Source of the DNA: Kribbella sandramycini
GTDB taxonomy: Bacteria; Actinomycetota; Actinomycetes; Propionibacteriales; Kribbellaceae
Assembly: GCF_013131805.1 (NCBI RefSeq)
Contig: NZ_JABJRC010000001.1
Location: forward strand, 496,001-560,000
DNA length: 64,000 nucleotides
Direction of reading: 5' to 3'
A program made the translations under genes and the position numbers. Positions 1 to 9,281 of the stretch are shown here, one piece after another. Position 1 is the stretch's first letter. Each line of letters begins with the position of its first letter. The notes beneath the pieces were generated by a model. That model was not told the origin of the DNA and did no database searches. It was given only the letters and a program-made list of their open reading frames with translations.

Positions 1-333
1 GGCGAACAGGTCGCGACCGGTGCGCGGCTCGACGCCGAACCAGTGGTCGGAGGTGAACCCGATGGTCGGGAATCCGAACTCGTCGACCAATTTCACGTTG
101 AAGGTGGAGATGTCGCCACCCTCGAGTTTGGCCAGCAGGGGCGCGAACACCGCGACCAGAACGAAGAACAGCACGATGCACGCGCAGACGATCGCGACCT
201 TGTCCTTACGGAGCCGATCGATCGCGATCCGGGTCGGAGACTTGCCGTGCGCGACACCACTCGCGCGGACCGGCTCGGCCGATGCCGGGTGCTCCTCGAT
301 CCCCACACTCGAGTCAGGGGCCCCAATGCTCAT
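1..333 (-). CDS. ABC transporter permease, DppC/OppC type (partial, C-terminus off the left edge)
   Basis: Inner-membrane permease of a peptide/nickel-type ABC importer. The first 111 residues are visible. A soluble N-terminal tail is followed by KSPTRIAIDRLRKDKVAIVC, a transmembrane helix around residues 46-68 (IVCACIVLFFVLVAVFAPLL), and the periplasmic motif HWFGVEPRTGRDLFA near residue 97, which matches the family signature H-x-F-G-T-D-x-x-G-R-D-x-F/L of DppC/OppC proteins. The ATG at 331-333 has a GGAG about 8 nt upstream. It reads away from the AfsR-like gene with a 297-bp gap, so it may be the first gene of its operon. The substrate cannot be told from this fragment. Confidence 0.85.
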   Translation of the reverse strand, partial: MSIGAPDSSVGIEEHPASAEPVRASGVAHGKSPTRIAIDRLRKDKVAIVCACIVLFFVLVAVFAPLLAKLEGGDISTFNVKLVDEFGFPTIGFTSDHWFGVEPRTGRDLFA

Positions 334-513
334 GCGCGCTCCAAATTCGCTTGACAGCCCGGATTCCTCCACGCCGCGCGCTAGCCTGCCCGACTGTCCG
401 GCACCAAACCAGCCGTGTTCCCGACCAGTGCGCAAATCGTTACCGGAAGACGTACCAGACCCGAATTTTTACCCCATTTGCTCACTTTCCGCAGTCAAAC
501 CTACGCAAAATGC

Positions 514-530
514 GTCGGCACAGCACCGAC
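514..530. promoter_or_regulatory. Inverted repeat GTCGG-N7-CCGAC in an AT-richer intergenic stretch
   Basis: The 297-bp gap at 334-630 is richer in A+T than its surroundings, mainly at 450-590. It holds a perfect 5-bp inverted repeat (514-518 and 526-530), and just beyond it TGGC-N8-GCCA at about 533-548. No gene is seen in the gap. Either dyad could be an operator for the permease operon, or part of the end of the AfsR-like transcript. No T-run follows, so a terminator is less likely. Confidence 0.3.
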
Positions 531-630
531 AGTGGCCAATTTGTGCCACAAAAATAACAGAATGTAACAATCGGCCCTTTTCCGAGATCTTCCCGATTCC
601 CCCGAAATCGCCCCTCCGAACACCCCTGGA

Positions 631-3465
631 TCACCCCTCGCCGAGCAACCCCAGCTGCTGCCGAAGTTCGTGCGCGCCCTCGAGCGTCGCTCCCGGAATC
701 GCCGCGGAAAGGGTCTGGTGCGCTTCCCCGACGCGCCCGGCGACGAAGAGCAGCCGGGCCCACCCGATGGCGACGCGCACCCGGCCGCCCGCGTTCGGGC
801 GCCGGTCGAGAATCTCCTCGGCCCGGAGTAACACCTCGCCAGCTTCACTCAGGCGGCCGGTGATGACGAGCACCTGAGCCGCCATGGCTAGGACGTGCGC
901 CAATCCCAGCTCGTCTCCCAGTCGTTCGACGATTTGCTGTGCTTCCCGCACATGCGTCTGCAACTCGGCTGTGTGCCGCACTCCCAGGTCCGGCTCTGCC
1001 AACAAGGCCTCGGCGAGCATGACCAGCCGGATGGCGCGGGTTCGGCTCTGTGTGTCGTCAACCCGGCAGATCGCCCGTGCCACCTTCTGGGCCTCGGCGA
1101 TCCGGCCCAGACCGTACAAGGCGCCGTACTGCTGATCCAGAGCCCAGGACTGGTCAGCCGCGGGATCATGTTCGGCCAGCTCGTACATCTCATCGGCCAC
1201 GGCGAGCATGCGCTCGTAGTCCGCGCGGGCGCCGGCTGCCCAGCAAACCTGGTTGAGTGCACCGAGCAGAAGCGGCACCGAGCCCGCACGGCGGGCGGAG
1301 TCGACAGCTCGCTCGGCCAGCTCGGCCAGCAGCTCCGGAGCAGCGTCGGCCTGGGCGAACACGCCGAACAACGAGCGATCCAGCTCCGCCTCCAGGCCGA
1401 CGTCGGCGGTACCGGCGACGGCGTCCCGTGCGGTTTGCAGAACCGCGAGCCGGTCATCACGAGAGTCTCGGACCAGCAGATAGCCGCGGAAACGCACTGC
1501 CAGCATGCCGGCGCTCCGCGGCCAGGGGCCGGCCGCGCGTTCCACTGCGGCCCGGATCACCGACACCTCGCCGTCCAGCCAGTCGGCGCCGGCAGCGGCT
1601 GCGGCCTCGATGGCCGGCAAGGCCGGGCCGCCGCCAGGATCGACCTCGATCTGGCTGACCAGCGAATGGTCGATGGCAGCGTCGGCGATCGTGAGCAGGC
1701 GGAGGACCGTGTCGAGGTAACGACTCTCGTAAACGTCGCGGTCGGGCCGCTCGAGGTCGGCGTACAGCTCGGCAGTGCGGGCGCGGAGCAGGCCGTGCAG
1801 GCCGTAGCGGGGTGGAGCGACTCGGCGGAGCTGGATCAGGCCGAGGGCGGTGAGGGAGTCGAGGACGGCAGCTACTGACGTCTCGTCGGTGTCGAGGAGG
1901 GCGGCGGCCACCCACGGGCCGAACTCGTCGGCGGTGACGATGGCGAGGCGGGTGAAGAGGGCCTGGGCTTCGGGGGTGGCTAGGGCGAGGGTGAGGTCGA
2001 GGCTGGCTCGGACGGCTCGGTCGCCGGCGACGAGGTAGTCGAGGCGGCGGGATTCGTCGGCGAGGGATTGGACTACGTGGCTGACGGGTTCGCGGATGAG
2101 GGCCAGGCGGGCGCCGACGATGCGGAGGGCGAGGGGGAGGCCGGCGCAGTGGGGGACGACTTCGGTGAGGTGGGCTGCGGGGAGGCCGGAGAGGGCGCCG
2201 AGGAGTTGGGCGCTGGTGGTGTGGTCGAGGGGGTGGAGTTCGCGGTGGGTGGCGTCTTCGAGGCCTAGGAGGGGGGTTCGGGAGGTGGTGATGACGGCGC
2301 CGGCGGCGGGGAGGAGGGGGCGGAGCTGGCCGGCGTCTACGGCGTCGTCGAAGAGTAGGAGGGTGGATTTGTTGGCTAGGCGGCTGCGGAGGAGGGCGGA
2401 GCGCTCTTCGAGTGCGTCGGGTAGTTCTGAGCCGTCGACGCCCAGGGAGCGTAGGAGCTGACCTAGGACGGCGCGCGGGGGCAGGGCGTGCCCGTTGACG
2501 TCTTGCAGGCGTGCGAAGAGCTGACCGTCCGGGAAGGAGTCCGCCAGGAGGTGGCCGAGGCGGACGGCAGCTGCCGACTTGCCGGTGCCGGCGGCGCCGT
2601 ACAGGCAGACGACGGTCGGTACGCCGGTGTGGCCGCCGCTCTTCAGTGTTGCGGACAGCTCGGTCAGTACGTCGTCCCGTCCGATCAGCAAGCTCACATC
2701 AGCGGGCAGCTCGCGGGGAACGGCCGCCTGGATGAGGAGGTCCAGCGACGGGTCTTGGCGCAGGATGGCGACCTGGAGGTCTCGCAGCTCGGTACCGGGC
2801 TCTACTCCGAGCTCCTCATCCAGATGACGCACTAGCTCCGTGTAGACGGCGAGTGCGTCGGTCTGGCGACCGGAGCGGTACAGCGCGAGCATCAGCGCGG
2901 CGGCGAACGACTCGCGAGTGGGCTCAGCAGCGGCCAGCTCGGCCAGGCGTGGGAGGAGGTCCTGGTGGTGGCCCAGAGCGAGCTCGGTGCTGATCTGCAG
3001 TTCTTCGGCGGCCCAGCGCTCTTCCTCAAGACCAGAGCAGAGGCGGCGGCGTACGTCGTCAGTGGTGACGTCGGCCAGAGCAGGCCCACGCCACAGCGAC
3101 AGGGCATCGGTCGCGAGCTTGGTGCGCAGCCCCAGGTCCGATTCACCGCGCGCCTGGGTGATGAGGGTCCGAAACTGCTCGATGTCGGTGCTACCAGGCG
3201 CTGCCTGGACGGCGTACCCCTCGGGACCGCTGGTGAGGTCGGCATCGACGACAGCGCGCAGGCGGGAGATGTAGACCTGCAAGGCCCGGCGGGGATTGCT
3301 GGGCGACGCCTCGGGCCAGAGCAGCGCTATCAGCCGGTCTGCGGCGACTGGCTTGCCCGGCTCGAGCAGCAGTACTGCGAGCACCAGGCGTTCCTGCCGG
3401 CGTTTCAGCACCACCGGGTGTCCGGCCGACCAGATCTCGACCGGACCGAGCAGGCGGAATTCCAT
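631..3465 (-). CDS. AfsR/SARP-type transcriptional regulator with BTAD, NB-ARC and TPR-like regions
   Basis: Cytoplasmic STAND-type regulator, 944 aa. The N-terminal 95 residues (MEFRLLGPVEIW... RALQVYISRLR) form an OmpR-like winged helix. A bacterial transcriptional activation domain follows to about residue 240 (ELGVEPGTELRDLQ), then an NB-ARC ATPase with P-loop GAAGTGKSA near residue 290, a Walker B-like LLLFDDAVD and the GLPLAL motif. The last 400 residues are helical and TPR-like. Such proteins activate secondary metabolism or morphological genes in streptomycetes; the target here is unknown. The start at 3465 is preferred over an upstream one at 3516 because the winged helix begins there. 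TACCAT (3472-3477) lies 6 nt upstream with no Shine-Dalgarno, suggesting a leaderless mRNA. Confidence 0.9.
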   Translation of the reverse strand: MEFRLLGPVEIWSAGHPVVLKRRQERLVLAVLLLEPGKPVAADRLIALLWPEASPSNPRRALQVYISRLRAVVDADLTSGPEGYAVQAAPGSTDIEQFRTLITQARGESDLGLRTKLATDALSLWRGPALADVTTDDVRRRLCSGLEEERWAAEELQISTELALGHHQDLLPRLAELAAAEPTRESFAAALMLALYRSGRQTDALAVYTELVRHLDEELGVEPGTELRDLQVAILRQDPSLDLLIQAAVPRELPADVSLLIGRDDVLTELSATLKSGGHTGVPTVVCLYGAAGTGKSAAAVRLGHLLADSFPDGQLFARLQDVNGHALPPRAVLGQLLRSLGVDGSELPDALEERSALLRSRLANKSTLLLFDDAVDAGQLRPLLPAAGAVITTSRTPLLGLEDATHRELHPLDHTTSAQLLGALSGLPAAHLTEVVPHCAGLPLALRIVGARLALIREPVSHVVQSLADESRRLDYLVAGDRAVRASLDLTLALATPEAQALFTRLAIVTADEFGPWVAAALLDTDETSVAAVLDSLTALGLIQLRRVAPPRYGLHGLLRARTAELYADLERPDRDVYESRYLDTVLRLLTIADAAIDHSLVSQIEVDPGGGPALPAIEAAAAAGADWLDGEVSVIRAAVERAAGPWPRSAGMLAVRFRGYLLVRDSRDDRLAVLQTARDAVAGTADVGLEAELDRSLFGVFAQADAAPELLAELAERAVDSARRAGSVPLLLGALNQVCWAAGARADYERMLAVADEMYELAEHDPAADQSWALDQQYGALYGLGRIAEAQKVARAICRVDDTQSRTRAIRLVMLAEALLAEPDLGVRHTAELQTHVREAQQIVERLGDELGLAHVLAMAAQVLVITGRLSEAGEVLLRAEEILDRRPNAGGRVRVAIGWARLLFVAGRVGEAHQTLSAAIPGATLEGAHELRQQLGLLGEG

Positions 3466-3491
3466 TGGCACATGGTAGGCGCCTGGTAACA

Positions 3492-3564
3492 GCCCCGGCC
3501 CAGGATCGAGCCGCACCCGCCCCTAGCGAAAGGGAGTGTGATGGCTCGAGCCTGGGATTGGGGC
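3492..3564 (-). terminator. Large imperfect hairpin after gcvT
   Basis: Three nested complementary blocks lie between the gcvT stop and the AfsR-like start: GCCCC/GGGGC (3492-3496, 3560-3564), CCCAGG/CCTGGG (3499-3504, 3551-3556) and TCGAGCC/GGCTCGA (3506-3512, 3543-3549). About 18 pairs close a 30-nt loop. There is no U-tract, so it would be a stem-only terminator. Confidence 0.5.
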
Positions 3565-3570
3565 TGATGG

Positions 3571-4674
3571 TCAGCTCTCGCGGACGTTCACCGTGACGAA
3601 CGGGGGTTTGACGACGTCGAAGGTTTCCTGGCGGCCGCGGATGTCGACGGTGACCTGGTCGCCTTCCTTGACGGTGGCGTCGAGGAGGGCGAGGGCGATG
3701 CCCTTCTTGAGGGTCGGCGAGAAGGTGCCGGAGGTGACCTCGCCGAGGGCGGTGTCACCGGACAGGACCGTCATGTGGGGGCGCGGGATGCCGCGGCCGG
3801 CGGCGAGCAGGCCGCGGAGGACGCGGGCCGGGCCGGCGGCCTTTTCGGCGCGGAGAGCCTCGTCACCCCAGAAGTGCTCTTTCTTCCAGCCGACGGCCCA
3901 GCCGGAGCGGGCCTGCACCGGGGTGATGTCCGGGGAGATGTCCTGGCCGTGCAGCGGGTAGCCCATCTCGGTGCGCAGGGTGTCCCGGGCGCCCAGGCCG
4001 GCGGGGACGAGGTTGTACTGCGCTCCGGCGTCGAGCAGGGCGTCGAAGACGGCGACCGCCGCGGCGTTCGGGACGACGAGCTCGTACCCGCGTTCGCCGG
4101 TGTAGCCGGTCCGGCAGACGACAACCGGCGTACCGGCGAAGTCGGCGACCGCGAAGGACATGTAGTCGTGGCCGGTCGGCAGACCGATGGCGGCGACCAC
4201 CTCGTCGCTGTCGGTGCCCTGGACCGCCAGAATCGCGTAGTCGTCGTGGACGTTGGTCACCTCGACGCCTGCCGGCGCATCGGCCTGCAGCAGGCGGACG
4301 ACCTCAGCGGTGTTCGCGGCGTTCGGAATGAGGAAGACATCGTCGTCGGCGTGCAGGTACGCGATCAGGTCGTCGACGACGCCGCCACGCTCGTTGCAGC
4401 ACAGCGTGTACTGCGCCTGCCCCGGCGCGATCTTGCCCAGGTCGTTGGTCAGGGCGGCGTTCACGTACGCCGCCGCGCCCGGGCCCTTGACCGTCGCCTT
4501 GCCGAGGTGGCTGACGTCGAACACGCCGACCGACGTCCGGACGGCGGTGTGCTCCGCGACCACGCCGGAGTACTCCAGCGGCATCTCCCAGCCGCCGAAC
4601 TCGGCGAACTTGGCGCCGAGCGCGACATGCCGCTCGTGCAACGGGGACTTCTTCAACTCAGGCGATCCGGTCAT
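3571..4674 (-). CDS. gcvT: Glycine cleavage system T protein (aminomethyltransferase)
   Basis: Transfers the methylene carbon of the aminomethyl-lipoyl H protein to tetrahydrofolate and releases ammonia. The 367-aa length is normal for GcvT. Typical features are [28 protein letters not shown] at the N-terminus (folate domain), [11 protein letters not shown], and [13 protein letters not shown] in the middle. It is divergent from pepA, an arrangement common in actinobacteria. The start at 4674 matches the family N-terminus; an in-frame start at 4719 would add 15 unsupported residues. No Shine-Dalgarno is visible, but TAGTTT at 4682-4687 ends 7 nt before the ATG, as in leaderless transcripts. 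Other gcv genes are not in the window. Confidence 0.95.
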   Translation of the reverse strand: MTGSPELKKSPLHERHVALGAKFAEFGGWEMPLEYSGVVAEHTAVRTSVGVFDVSHLGKATVKGPGAAAYVNAALTNDLGKIAPGQAQYTLCCNERGGVVDDLIAYLHADDDVFLIPNAANTAEVVRLLQADAPAGVEVTNVHDDYAILAVQGTDSDEVVAAIGLPTGHDYMSFAVADFAGTPVVVCRTGYTGERGYELVVPNAAAVAVFDALLDAGAQYNLVPAGLGARDTLRTEMGYPLHGQDISPDITPVQARSGWAVGWKKEHFWGDEALRAEKAAGPARVLRGLLAAGRGIPRPHMTVLSGDTALGEVTSGTFSPTLKKGIALALLDATVKEGDQVTVDIRGRQETFDVVKPPFVTVNVRES

Positions 4675-4681
4675 GGAGGGG

Positions 4682-4687
4682 AAACTA
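4682..4687 (-). promoter_or_regulatory. Candidate -10 element of a leaderless gcvT promoter
   Basis: TAGTTT on the minus strand followed by 7 nt and then the gcvT ATG. No convincing -35 hexamer is seen. The pepA side of the 97-bp divergent gap has a Shine-Dalgarno AAGGAGG at 4753-4759 instead. Confidence 0.45.
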
Positions 4688-4771
4688 CCGGACGCGTAGC
4701 ATGCGAAGGCAGTATTCACGTACCGTCACGACCGGCTTTCCGTCCGCCGGTCAAGGAGGCCGAAGATTTTC

Positions 4772-6265
4772 GTGAGCACCATCACCCTCAGCAAGTCCGA
4801 TGCGGCCGGTGTCAAGACCGACGCGGTCGTCATCGGCGTGGTCAAACTCGGCGGCGGCGTCACCCTGCCCGCCGGTACCGAGTCGCTGAACGCCGCCTAC
4901 GGCGGAAAGCTGGTCGAGGTGCTGTCCGGCCTCGGCGCCACCGGCAAGGCGGGTGAGGTGACCAAGGTTCCCGGTCCGAAACCCGGCCGCTCGGCGACGC
5001 TGATCGCCGTCGGGCTCGGCAGTGCCCCCGACGGCACGCTGAAGACCGAAGACCTGCGCACCGCCGCCGGCACCGGCGTCCGCGCCGCCAAGTCCGGCCA
5101 GTCGGTCGCCTTCGCGCTGCCCACGCCGGACGCCGAGTGCGTGCGCGCGGTGGCCGAGGGCGCGCTGCTCGGCCGGTACGCGTTCACGGCGTACAAGTCG
5201 GAGAGCTCCGCCGAGGAGCCGGGCGCGCTGATCGTGCTGACCGACCTCGCGCGGAACAAGGACGCCAAACTCGCGCTCGAGCGCGCCGAGGTGACCGCCG
5301 ACGCGATCCGCCTGGTCCGCGACTGGGTGAACACCCCGCCGTCCGACCTGCACCCGGTCGAGTTCGCCGCGCACGCGGTCAAACTCGGCAAGGAGCACGG
5401 CGTGAAGGTCGAGGTGCTCGACGAGAAGGCCCTGGTCAAGGGCGGGTACGGCGGCATCCTTGGTGTCGGCCAGGGCTCGACCAACCCGCCGCGGCTGGTC
5501 CGGCTCAGCTACACGCCGAAGAAGCCGGTGACGCACCTGTCGTTCGTCGGCAAGGGCATCACGTTCGACTCCGGCGGCCTCTCGCTGAAGACGGCCAGCG
5601 GCATGATCAGCATGAAGTCCGACATGGCCGGCGCGGCCGCCGTGATCGCGGCGACGCTGGCGATCGCGCGGCTCGGGCTGCCGGTCCAGGTGACGACGTA
5701 CGCGGCGATGGCCGAGAACATGCCGTCCGGCTCGGCCGCGCGCCCGTCCGACGTCCTGACCATGTACGGCGGCAAGACCGTCGAGGTGCTGAACACCGAC
5801 GCCGAGGGCCGGCTGGTGCTCGGCGACGCGCTGGTCCGCGCCTCCGAGGACCAGCCGGATCTGATCGTCGACGTGGCCACCCTGACCGGCGCCTGCGTCG
5901 TTGCCCTGGGCACCAAGGTGGCCGGCGCCTTCGGTAACACCGACACCGCCCGGGACCGGGTCGTGGACGCCGCCGTCGCGTCCGGCGAGGCGATGTGGCC
6001 GCTGCCGATCCCCGCCGAGATGCTCGACAAGCTGAAGTCGCACTCGAAGGTGGCCGACCTGGCCAACATCACCGGCGAGCCCTGGGGCGGCGCCCTCGCC
6101 GCGGCCGCGTTCCTCGGCGACTTTGTTGCCGACGGCATCGACTGGGTGCACCTCGACGTGGCCGGCCCGGCCTTCAACGACGGCGGCGCGGCCGGCTATA
6201 CGCCGGCCGGCGGCACGGGGTACGGCGTCCGCACCCTGGTCGAGCTCGCCACCTCAGCGAGCTGA
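4772..6265 (+). CDS. pepA: Leucyl aminopeptidase (M17 family)
   Basis: Cytosolic dinuclear metal-dependent aminopeptidase, 497 aa, the usual length. The catalytic half holds GKGITFDSGG (metal-binding Lys and Asp), MKSDMAGAAAV (Asp) and the M17 signature NTDAEGRL (Asp, Glu and the catalytic Arg). The N-terminal macrodomain-like half is less conserved. It starts with GTG, 12 nt after a full AAGGAGG at 4753-4759. The last 12 bases overlap the convergent cupin gene. PepA trims peptides and in some bacteria also binds DNA; only the peptidase role is supported here. Confidence 0.95.
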   Translation: MSTITLSKSDAAGVKTDAVVIGVVKLGGGVTLPAGTESLNAAYGGKLVEVLSGLGATGKAGEVTKVPGPKPGRSATLIAVGLGSAPDGTLKTEDLRTAAGTGVRAAKSGQSVAFALPTPDAECVRAVAEGALLGRYAFTAYKSESSAEEPGALIVLTDLARNKDAKLALERAEVTADAIRLVRDWVNTPPSDLHPVEFAAHAVKLGKEHGVKVEVLDEKALVKGGYGGILGVGQGSTNPPRLVRLSYTPKKPVTHLSFVGKGITFDSGGLSLKTASGMISMKSDMAGAAAVIAATLAIARLGLPVQVTTYAAMAENMPSGSAARPSDVLTMYGGKTVEVLNTDAEGRLVLGDALVRASEDQPDLIVDVATLTGACVVALGTKVAGAFGNTDTARDRVVDAAVASGEAMWPLPIPAEMLDKLKSHSKVADLANITGEPWGGALAAAAFLGDFVADGIDWVHLDVAGPAFNDGGAAGYTPAGGTGYGVRTLVELATSAS

Positions 6266-6589
6266 GTAGCGGATCTCCAGCATCAGGCAGCCGTTGACGG
6301 TCGTGTAGGGACCGTGCGGCATCCCCGGCGGCCGGCAGGCGTAGTCGCCGGGGTGGAAGGTCTGTTCGAGGGTGAGGTCGGTGAGCTCACCCTCGAACAG
6401 GTACACCTCTTCGACGTAGTCGTGCTGGATGACGTCGACGCCGGAAGTCGTGCCGGCCGGCCAGCGGGCCAGTCTGGTCAGTGTGCCGTCGGCGTTGTCG
6501 ATGCTCAGCACGCGTTGCTCGATGCCCTCGACCACCTCCCAGGCGATGTCACCTGTGGGGAAGAACTCGCGCTCCTCCTTCACGACCAT
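6254..6589 (-). CDS. Small cupin-domain protein
   Basis: 111-aa single-domain cupin. The barrel motifs are visible as QHDYVEEVYLFEGEL (first motif, with Glu but only one His) and FHPGDYACRPPGMPHGP (second motif, PGxxH). This is the anti-sigma ChrR-like or dioxygenase-like small cupin type, and substrate cannot be assigned. Its start overlaps the end of the upstream DUF2848 gene by 10 bp, so the two are translationally coupled and probably act on the same compound. Its 3-prime end overlaps pepA by 12 bp tail to tail. Confidence 0.75.
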   Translation of the reverse strand: MVVKEEREFFPTGDIAWEVVEGIEQRVLSIDNADGTLTRLARWPAGTTSGVDVIQHDYVEEVYLFEGELTDLTLEQTFHPGDYACRPPGMPHGPYTTVNGCLMLEIRYSAR

Positions 6590-7254
6590 GCTTCTGCGAG
6601 CTGCTCGACGCTGTAGACGATGCGGCTCGTCACACCGCGCGGATCGGACATCTCAACCCGCCACGCGTCAGCAAACTGGTCGACCCCGGCAATCATCGGT
6701 ATCGTGCCGCTGAGCAGGACCGTGCCGGGCACCAGCCGGTCACCCAGCTCCTTGATCCAGTACGACGGGGGCAACAGCTGAGCGAGCGTTCCGTCCTGGA
6801 TCAGCTGCTCGGTGTCGCCGTGCCGGACCCAGGCCTTCAGCGTGAACTGGTCCAGCTCACCCTCGATCTCCTTGAGGGGCCACGCCACATCACCCAGCAC
6901 GTCCGGTGCGGACTGTTTGCTCCAGGCGACGCCGTGTACCTCCAGCGCGCGGTCGGTGTGGTCGCAGGCGACGGTCAGCAGGAGGTCCTCGGGCGAGTCG
7001 CCGACGACCAGTGCCCACTCCGCCTCACCGGAGGTTTTGCCGTGCGCGACCTGGACAACCTCCGGCCGGCCCACCAGAGACGCCGACAGCGGGTACAGGG
7101 TCGGGATGCGGGTCGGCGCGGGGACTCCCAGCTCGGCCAACTCATCGACGTGGTGCTGGACCTGGGCGGTGTCGCGACCGGCGTATCCAGCGTTCAGGGC
7201 GTAGCGGACGGTGATTTCCCGCTCACCGCCGGTGGGTAGGGCGAAGCGCAGCAT
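6580..7254 (-). CDS. DUF2848 family protein (fumarylacetoacetase-like fold expected)
   Basis: 224 aa from the ATG at 7254. Recognisable family stretches are ALNAGYAGRDTAQVQHHVDE near the N-terminus, IPTLYPLS, and WIKELGDRLVPGTVLLSGT near the C-terminus. DUF2848 members are described as related to fumarylacetoacetate hydrolase-type lyases, but their reaction is not established to my knowledge. A good Shine-Dalgarno (GGAGGA) lies upstream; a start at 7371 would read through the promoter and is rejected. It is divergent from the MHS transporter and coupled to the cupin, so the three probably serve one substrate. Confidence 0.75.
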   Translation of the reverse strand: MLRFALPTGGEREITVRYALNAGYAGRDTAQVQHHVDELAELGVPAPTRIPTLYPLSASLVGRPEVVQVAHGKTSGEAEWALVVGDSPEDLLLTVACDHTDRALEVHGVAWSKQSAPDVLGDVAWPLKEIEGELDQFTLKAWVRHGDTEQLIQDGTLAQLLPPSYWIKELGDRLVPGTVLLSGTIPMIAGVDQFADAWRVEMSDPRGVTSRIVYSVEQLAEAWS

Positions 7255-7301
7255 CTGAGGATCCTCCGATTTTCTGCTCCGAGAGCTTGCGTGAACACGT
7301 C

Positions 7302-7308
7302 GTATACA
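7302..7308. promoter_or_regulatory. GTATAC core between DUF2848 and the MHS transporter, candidate GntR operator
   Basis: CGTATACAA sits in the 91-bp divergent gap. FCD-type GntR regulators often bind short palindromes with a GTATAC or GT-N-AC core. The same core occurs at 9283-9288 in front of the GntR gene itself. TATACA could equally be a -10 hexamer. Confidence 0.4.
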
Positions 7309-7345
7309 ACGAGTATGGAGCAATCCCCCAAGGAGGTCCACCTCG

Positions 7346-8650
7346 ATGTCCAGCCCCAGCACCGACACCACGGAACGCCGTGGCCTCTACAAGGCGTTCG
7401 CCGCGAGCCTGTCCGGCACGTCGCTGGAGTGGTACGACTTCGCCGTCTACAGCTCCGCGGCCGCGCTGGTCTTCGGCGACCTGTTCTTCCCCGGCAGCGA
7501 GCCGCTGACCGGCACCCTGCAGGCCTTCGGGACGTACGCGGTCGGCTACATCGCCCGGCCGCTCGGCGGCATCTTCTTCGGCCGGCTCGGGGATGTGATC
7601 GGCCGCAAGCGCGTCCTGGTCGCCACCCTGTTGCTGATCGGCGTAGCCACCTTCTTCATCGGTCTGCTGCCGACACATGCGCAGGCCGGCGCACTGGCTC
7701 CGACGCTGCTCGTGGTGCTGCGGTTCGCGCAGGGCGTTGGCGTGGGCGGCGAGTGGGGTGGCGCGGTTCTGCTGAGCAGTGAGTTCAGCCAGGCTGGGCA
7801 GCGCGGGTTCTGGGCGTCTGCTGCGCAGGTCGGTCCACCCTTGGGCACTTTGATGGCGAACGGCGTGCTGGCATTGCTGGCCGGGCTGCTCACCGAGGAT
7901 CAGTTCCTCAGCTGGGGTTGGCGGATCGCCTTCCTGCTGTCGGCTGTGCTGGTTGCGTTCGGTCTGCTCATCCGGTCCAAGCTGGAAGAGACGCCGGTGT
8001 TCAAGGAGCTGGAGGCCCGTGGGGACCGGCCGACCGCTCCGGTGACCGAGGTGCTGCGGACACAGCGCCGTCCGTTGCTCGCCGCCATCCTGGCGCGGGT
8101 CGGGCCGGATGTGCTCTACGCGATGTTCGCCGTGTTCGTGCTGACCTACGCGACCAACGAGCTCGATATGAGTCGCGGCCAGGCGGTCACCGCCGTGCTG
8201 ATCGGCTCTGCCGGTCAGGTCGCGTTGATCCCGTTCTCCGGCTATCTGTCCGACCGGTACGGTCGGCGGTTGATCTACGGCATCGGCGCGGTCGGCGGCG
8301 CGATTTGGAGTGTGGCGTTCTTCGCCATCGCCTCCTCGCTCGGCACTCTGGTGCTCGGCGTGGTGATCGGGCTGGTGTTCCACTCGCTGATGTACGGACC
8401 GCAGGCGGCGTTCGTGTCGGAGCAGTTCACCGCGCGGCTGCGCTACACCGGCAGCTCACTGGCCTACACGTTCGCCGGGGTGATCGGCGGCGCGCTGGCG
8501 CCGCTGGCCTTCACGTACTTCCTGGCGAAGGCCGGGACCGGCTACGTGATCGCGCTGTACATCGTGGTCGCCTGCCTGGTCACTCTGGTCGGACTGCGAC
8601 TCGGCCGGGCTGTTGTGGACGACGAGGAGCTGGCACTCAACCGTGCATGA
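7346..8650 (+). CDS. MFS transporter, metabolite:H+ symporter (MHS, ProP/ShiA-like) subfamily
   Basis: 434-aa inner-membrane symporter with about 12 helices. The MHS hallmarks are present: SLSGTSLEWYDFAVYSSAAA in TM1, YIARPLGGIFFGRLGDVIGR as the loop 2-3 signature, and FAQGVGVGGEWGGAVLL in TM4. Known members take up small carboxylates, betaines or shikimate; the substrate here is unknown. A strong Shine-Dalgarno AAGGAGGT is at 7330-7337. It is flanked by DUF2848/cupin and by a GntR regulator with a nitrilase, so it likely imports the compound these enzymes handle. The last 14 bp overlap the convergent gntR gene. Confidence 0.88.
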   Translation: MSSPSTDTTERRGLYKAFAASLSGTSLEWYDFAVYSSAAALVFGDLFFPGSEPLTGTLQAFGTYAVGYIARPLGGIFFGRLGDVIGRKRVLVATLLLIGVATFFIGLLPTHAQAGALAPTLLVVLRFAQGVGVGGEWGGAVLLSSEFSQAGQRGFWASAAQVGPPLGTLMANGVLALLAGLLTEDQFLSWGWRIAFLLSAVLVAFGLLIRSKLEETPVFKELEARGDRPTAPVTEVLRTQRRPLLAAILARVGPDVLYAMFAVFVLTYATNELDMSRGQAVTAVLIGSAGQVALIPFSGYLSDRYGRRLIYGIGAVGGAIWSVAFFAIASSLGTLVLGVVIGLVFHSLMYGPQAAFVSEQFTARLRYTGSSLAYTFAGVIGGALAPLAFTYFLAKAGTGYVIALYIVVACLVTLVGLRLGRAVVDDEELALNRA

Positions 8651-9275
8651 GAATGCCGCCGGTGGTCTGGAGGTGGCCGAGGATCGCTTTCTCGGCCGCC
8701 TCGGAGCTCCCGGTGGCCAAACCGTCGACAATGGCCTGATGCTCGGTCAGCACATCCTGCCGCCGAGTCTCGCTGCGCTGCAGCGCGACGATGCCGAGCA
8801 GGACATGCTTGGCGCGCAGGTTGTCGTAGAGCCGGCCGAGTACGGCGTTGCCGGCGGCGGCGACCAGGAGCGCGTGGAACTGGCTGTCCAGCTCGATGAA
8901 CTCCTTGGCGTCGCCCCGGTCGACGATCGCGCGCTGCTGCTCCAGCACGGCGGCCATCGCGGCGACCGGCGCGTTACCGGCGGCCAGCGACGTCGTGGCG
9001 GCCCACGTCTCGATCACCCCGCGCGCCTGCATCATCTCGGCGATCTCGCGGCCCGGCACCGGCGCGACGAAGGCGCCGCGGTGCGGGACGAGCTGCACCA
9101 GGTCCTCGGCGGCGAGCATCAGCAGCGCCTCGCGGACCGGCGTCCGCGAGATGCCGACCTCGGTGGCGACCGCCTGCTCGTTGATGAACGTTCCCGACAC
9201 GGCCGGGTCGCTCAGGACGGTCCCGCGCAGGTACTGATAGGCACGGTCCCGGCCGGAATCCCCACTCAATTGCAT
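8637..9275 (-). CDS. GntR family transcriptional regulator, FCD (FadR) subfamily
   Basis: 212-aa DNA-binding repressor or activator. The N-terminal winged helix reads FINEQAVATEVGISRTPVREALLML, the usual GntR recognition region. The FCD ligand domain shows DSQFHALL and EHQAIVDGL, with Asp and His positions typical of metal-assisted ligand binding. The ATG at 9275 is chosen; a TTG at 9281 is possible. TATACA lies about 6 nt before that TTG and within TGTATACA (9282-9289), so the promoter and a probable operator coincide, pointing to autoregulation. It is divergent from the nitrilase with only 29 bp between starts. Confidence 0.88.
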   Translation of the reverse strand: MQLSGDSGRDRAYQYLRGTVLSDPAVSGTFINEQAVATEVGISRTPVREALLMLAAEDLVQLVPHRGAFVAPVPGREIAEMMQARGVIETWAATTSLAAGNAPVAAMAAVLEQQRAIVDRGDAKEFIELDSQFHALLVAAAGNAVLGRLYDNLRAKHVLLGIVALQRSETRRQDVLTEHQAIVDGLATGSSEAAEKAILGHLQTTGGILMHG

Positions 9276-9281
9276 ACTCAA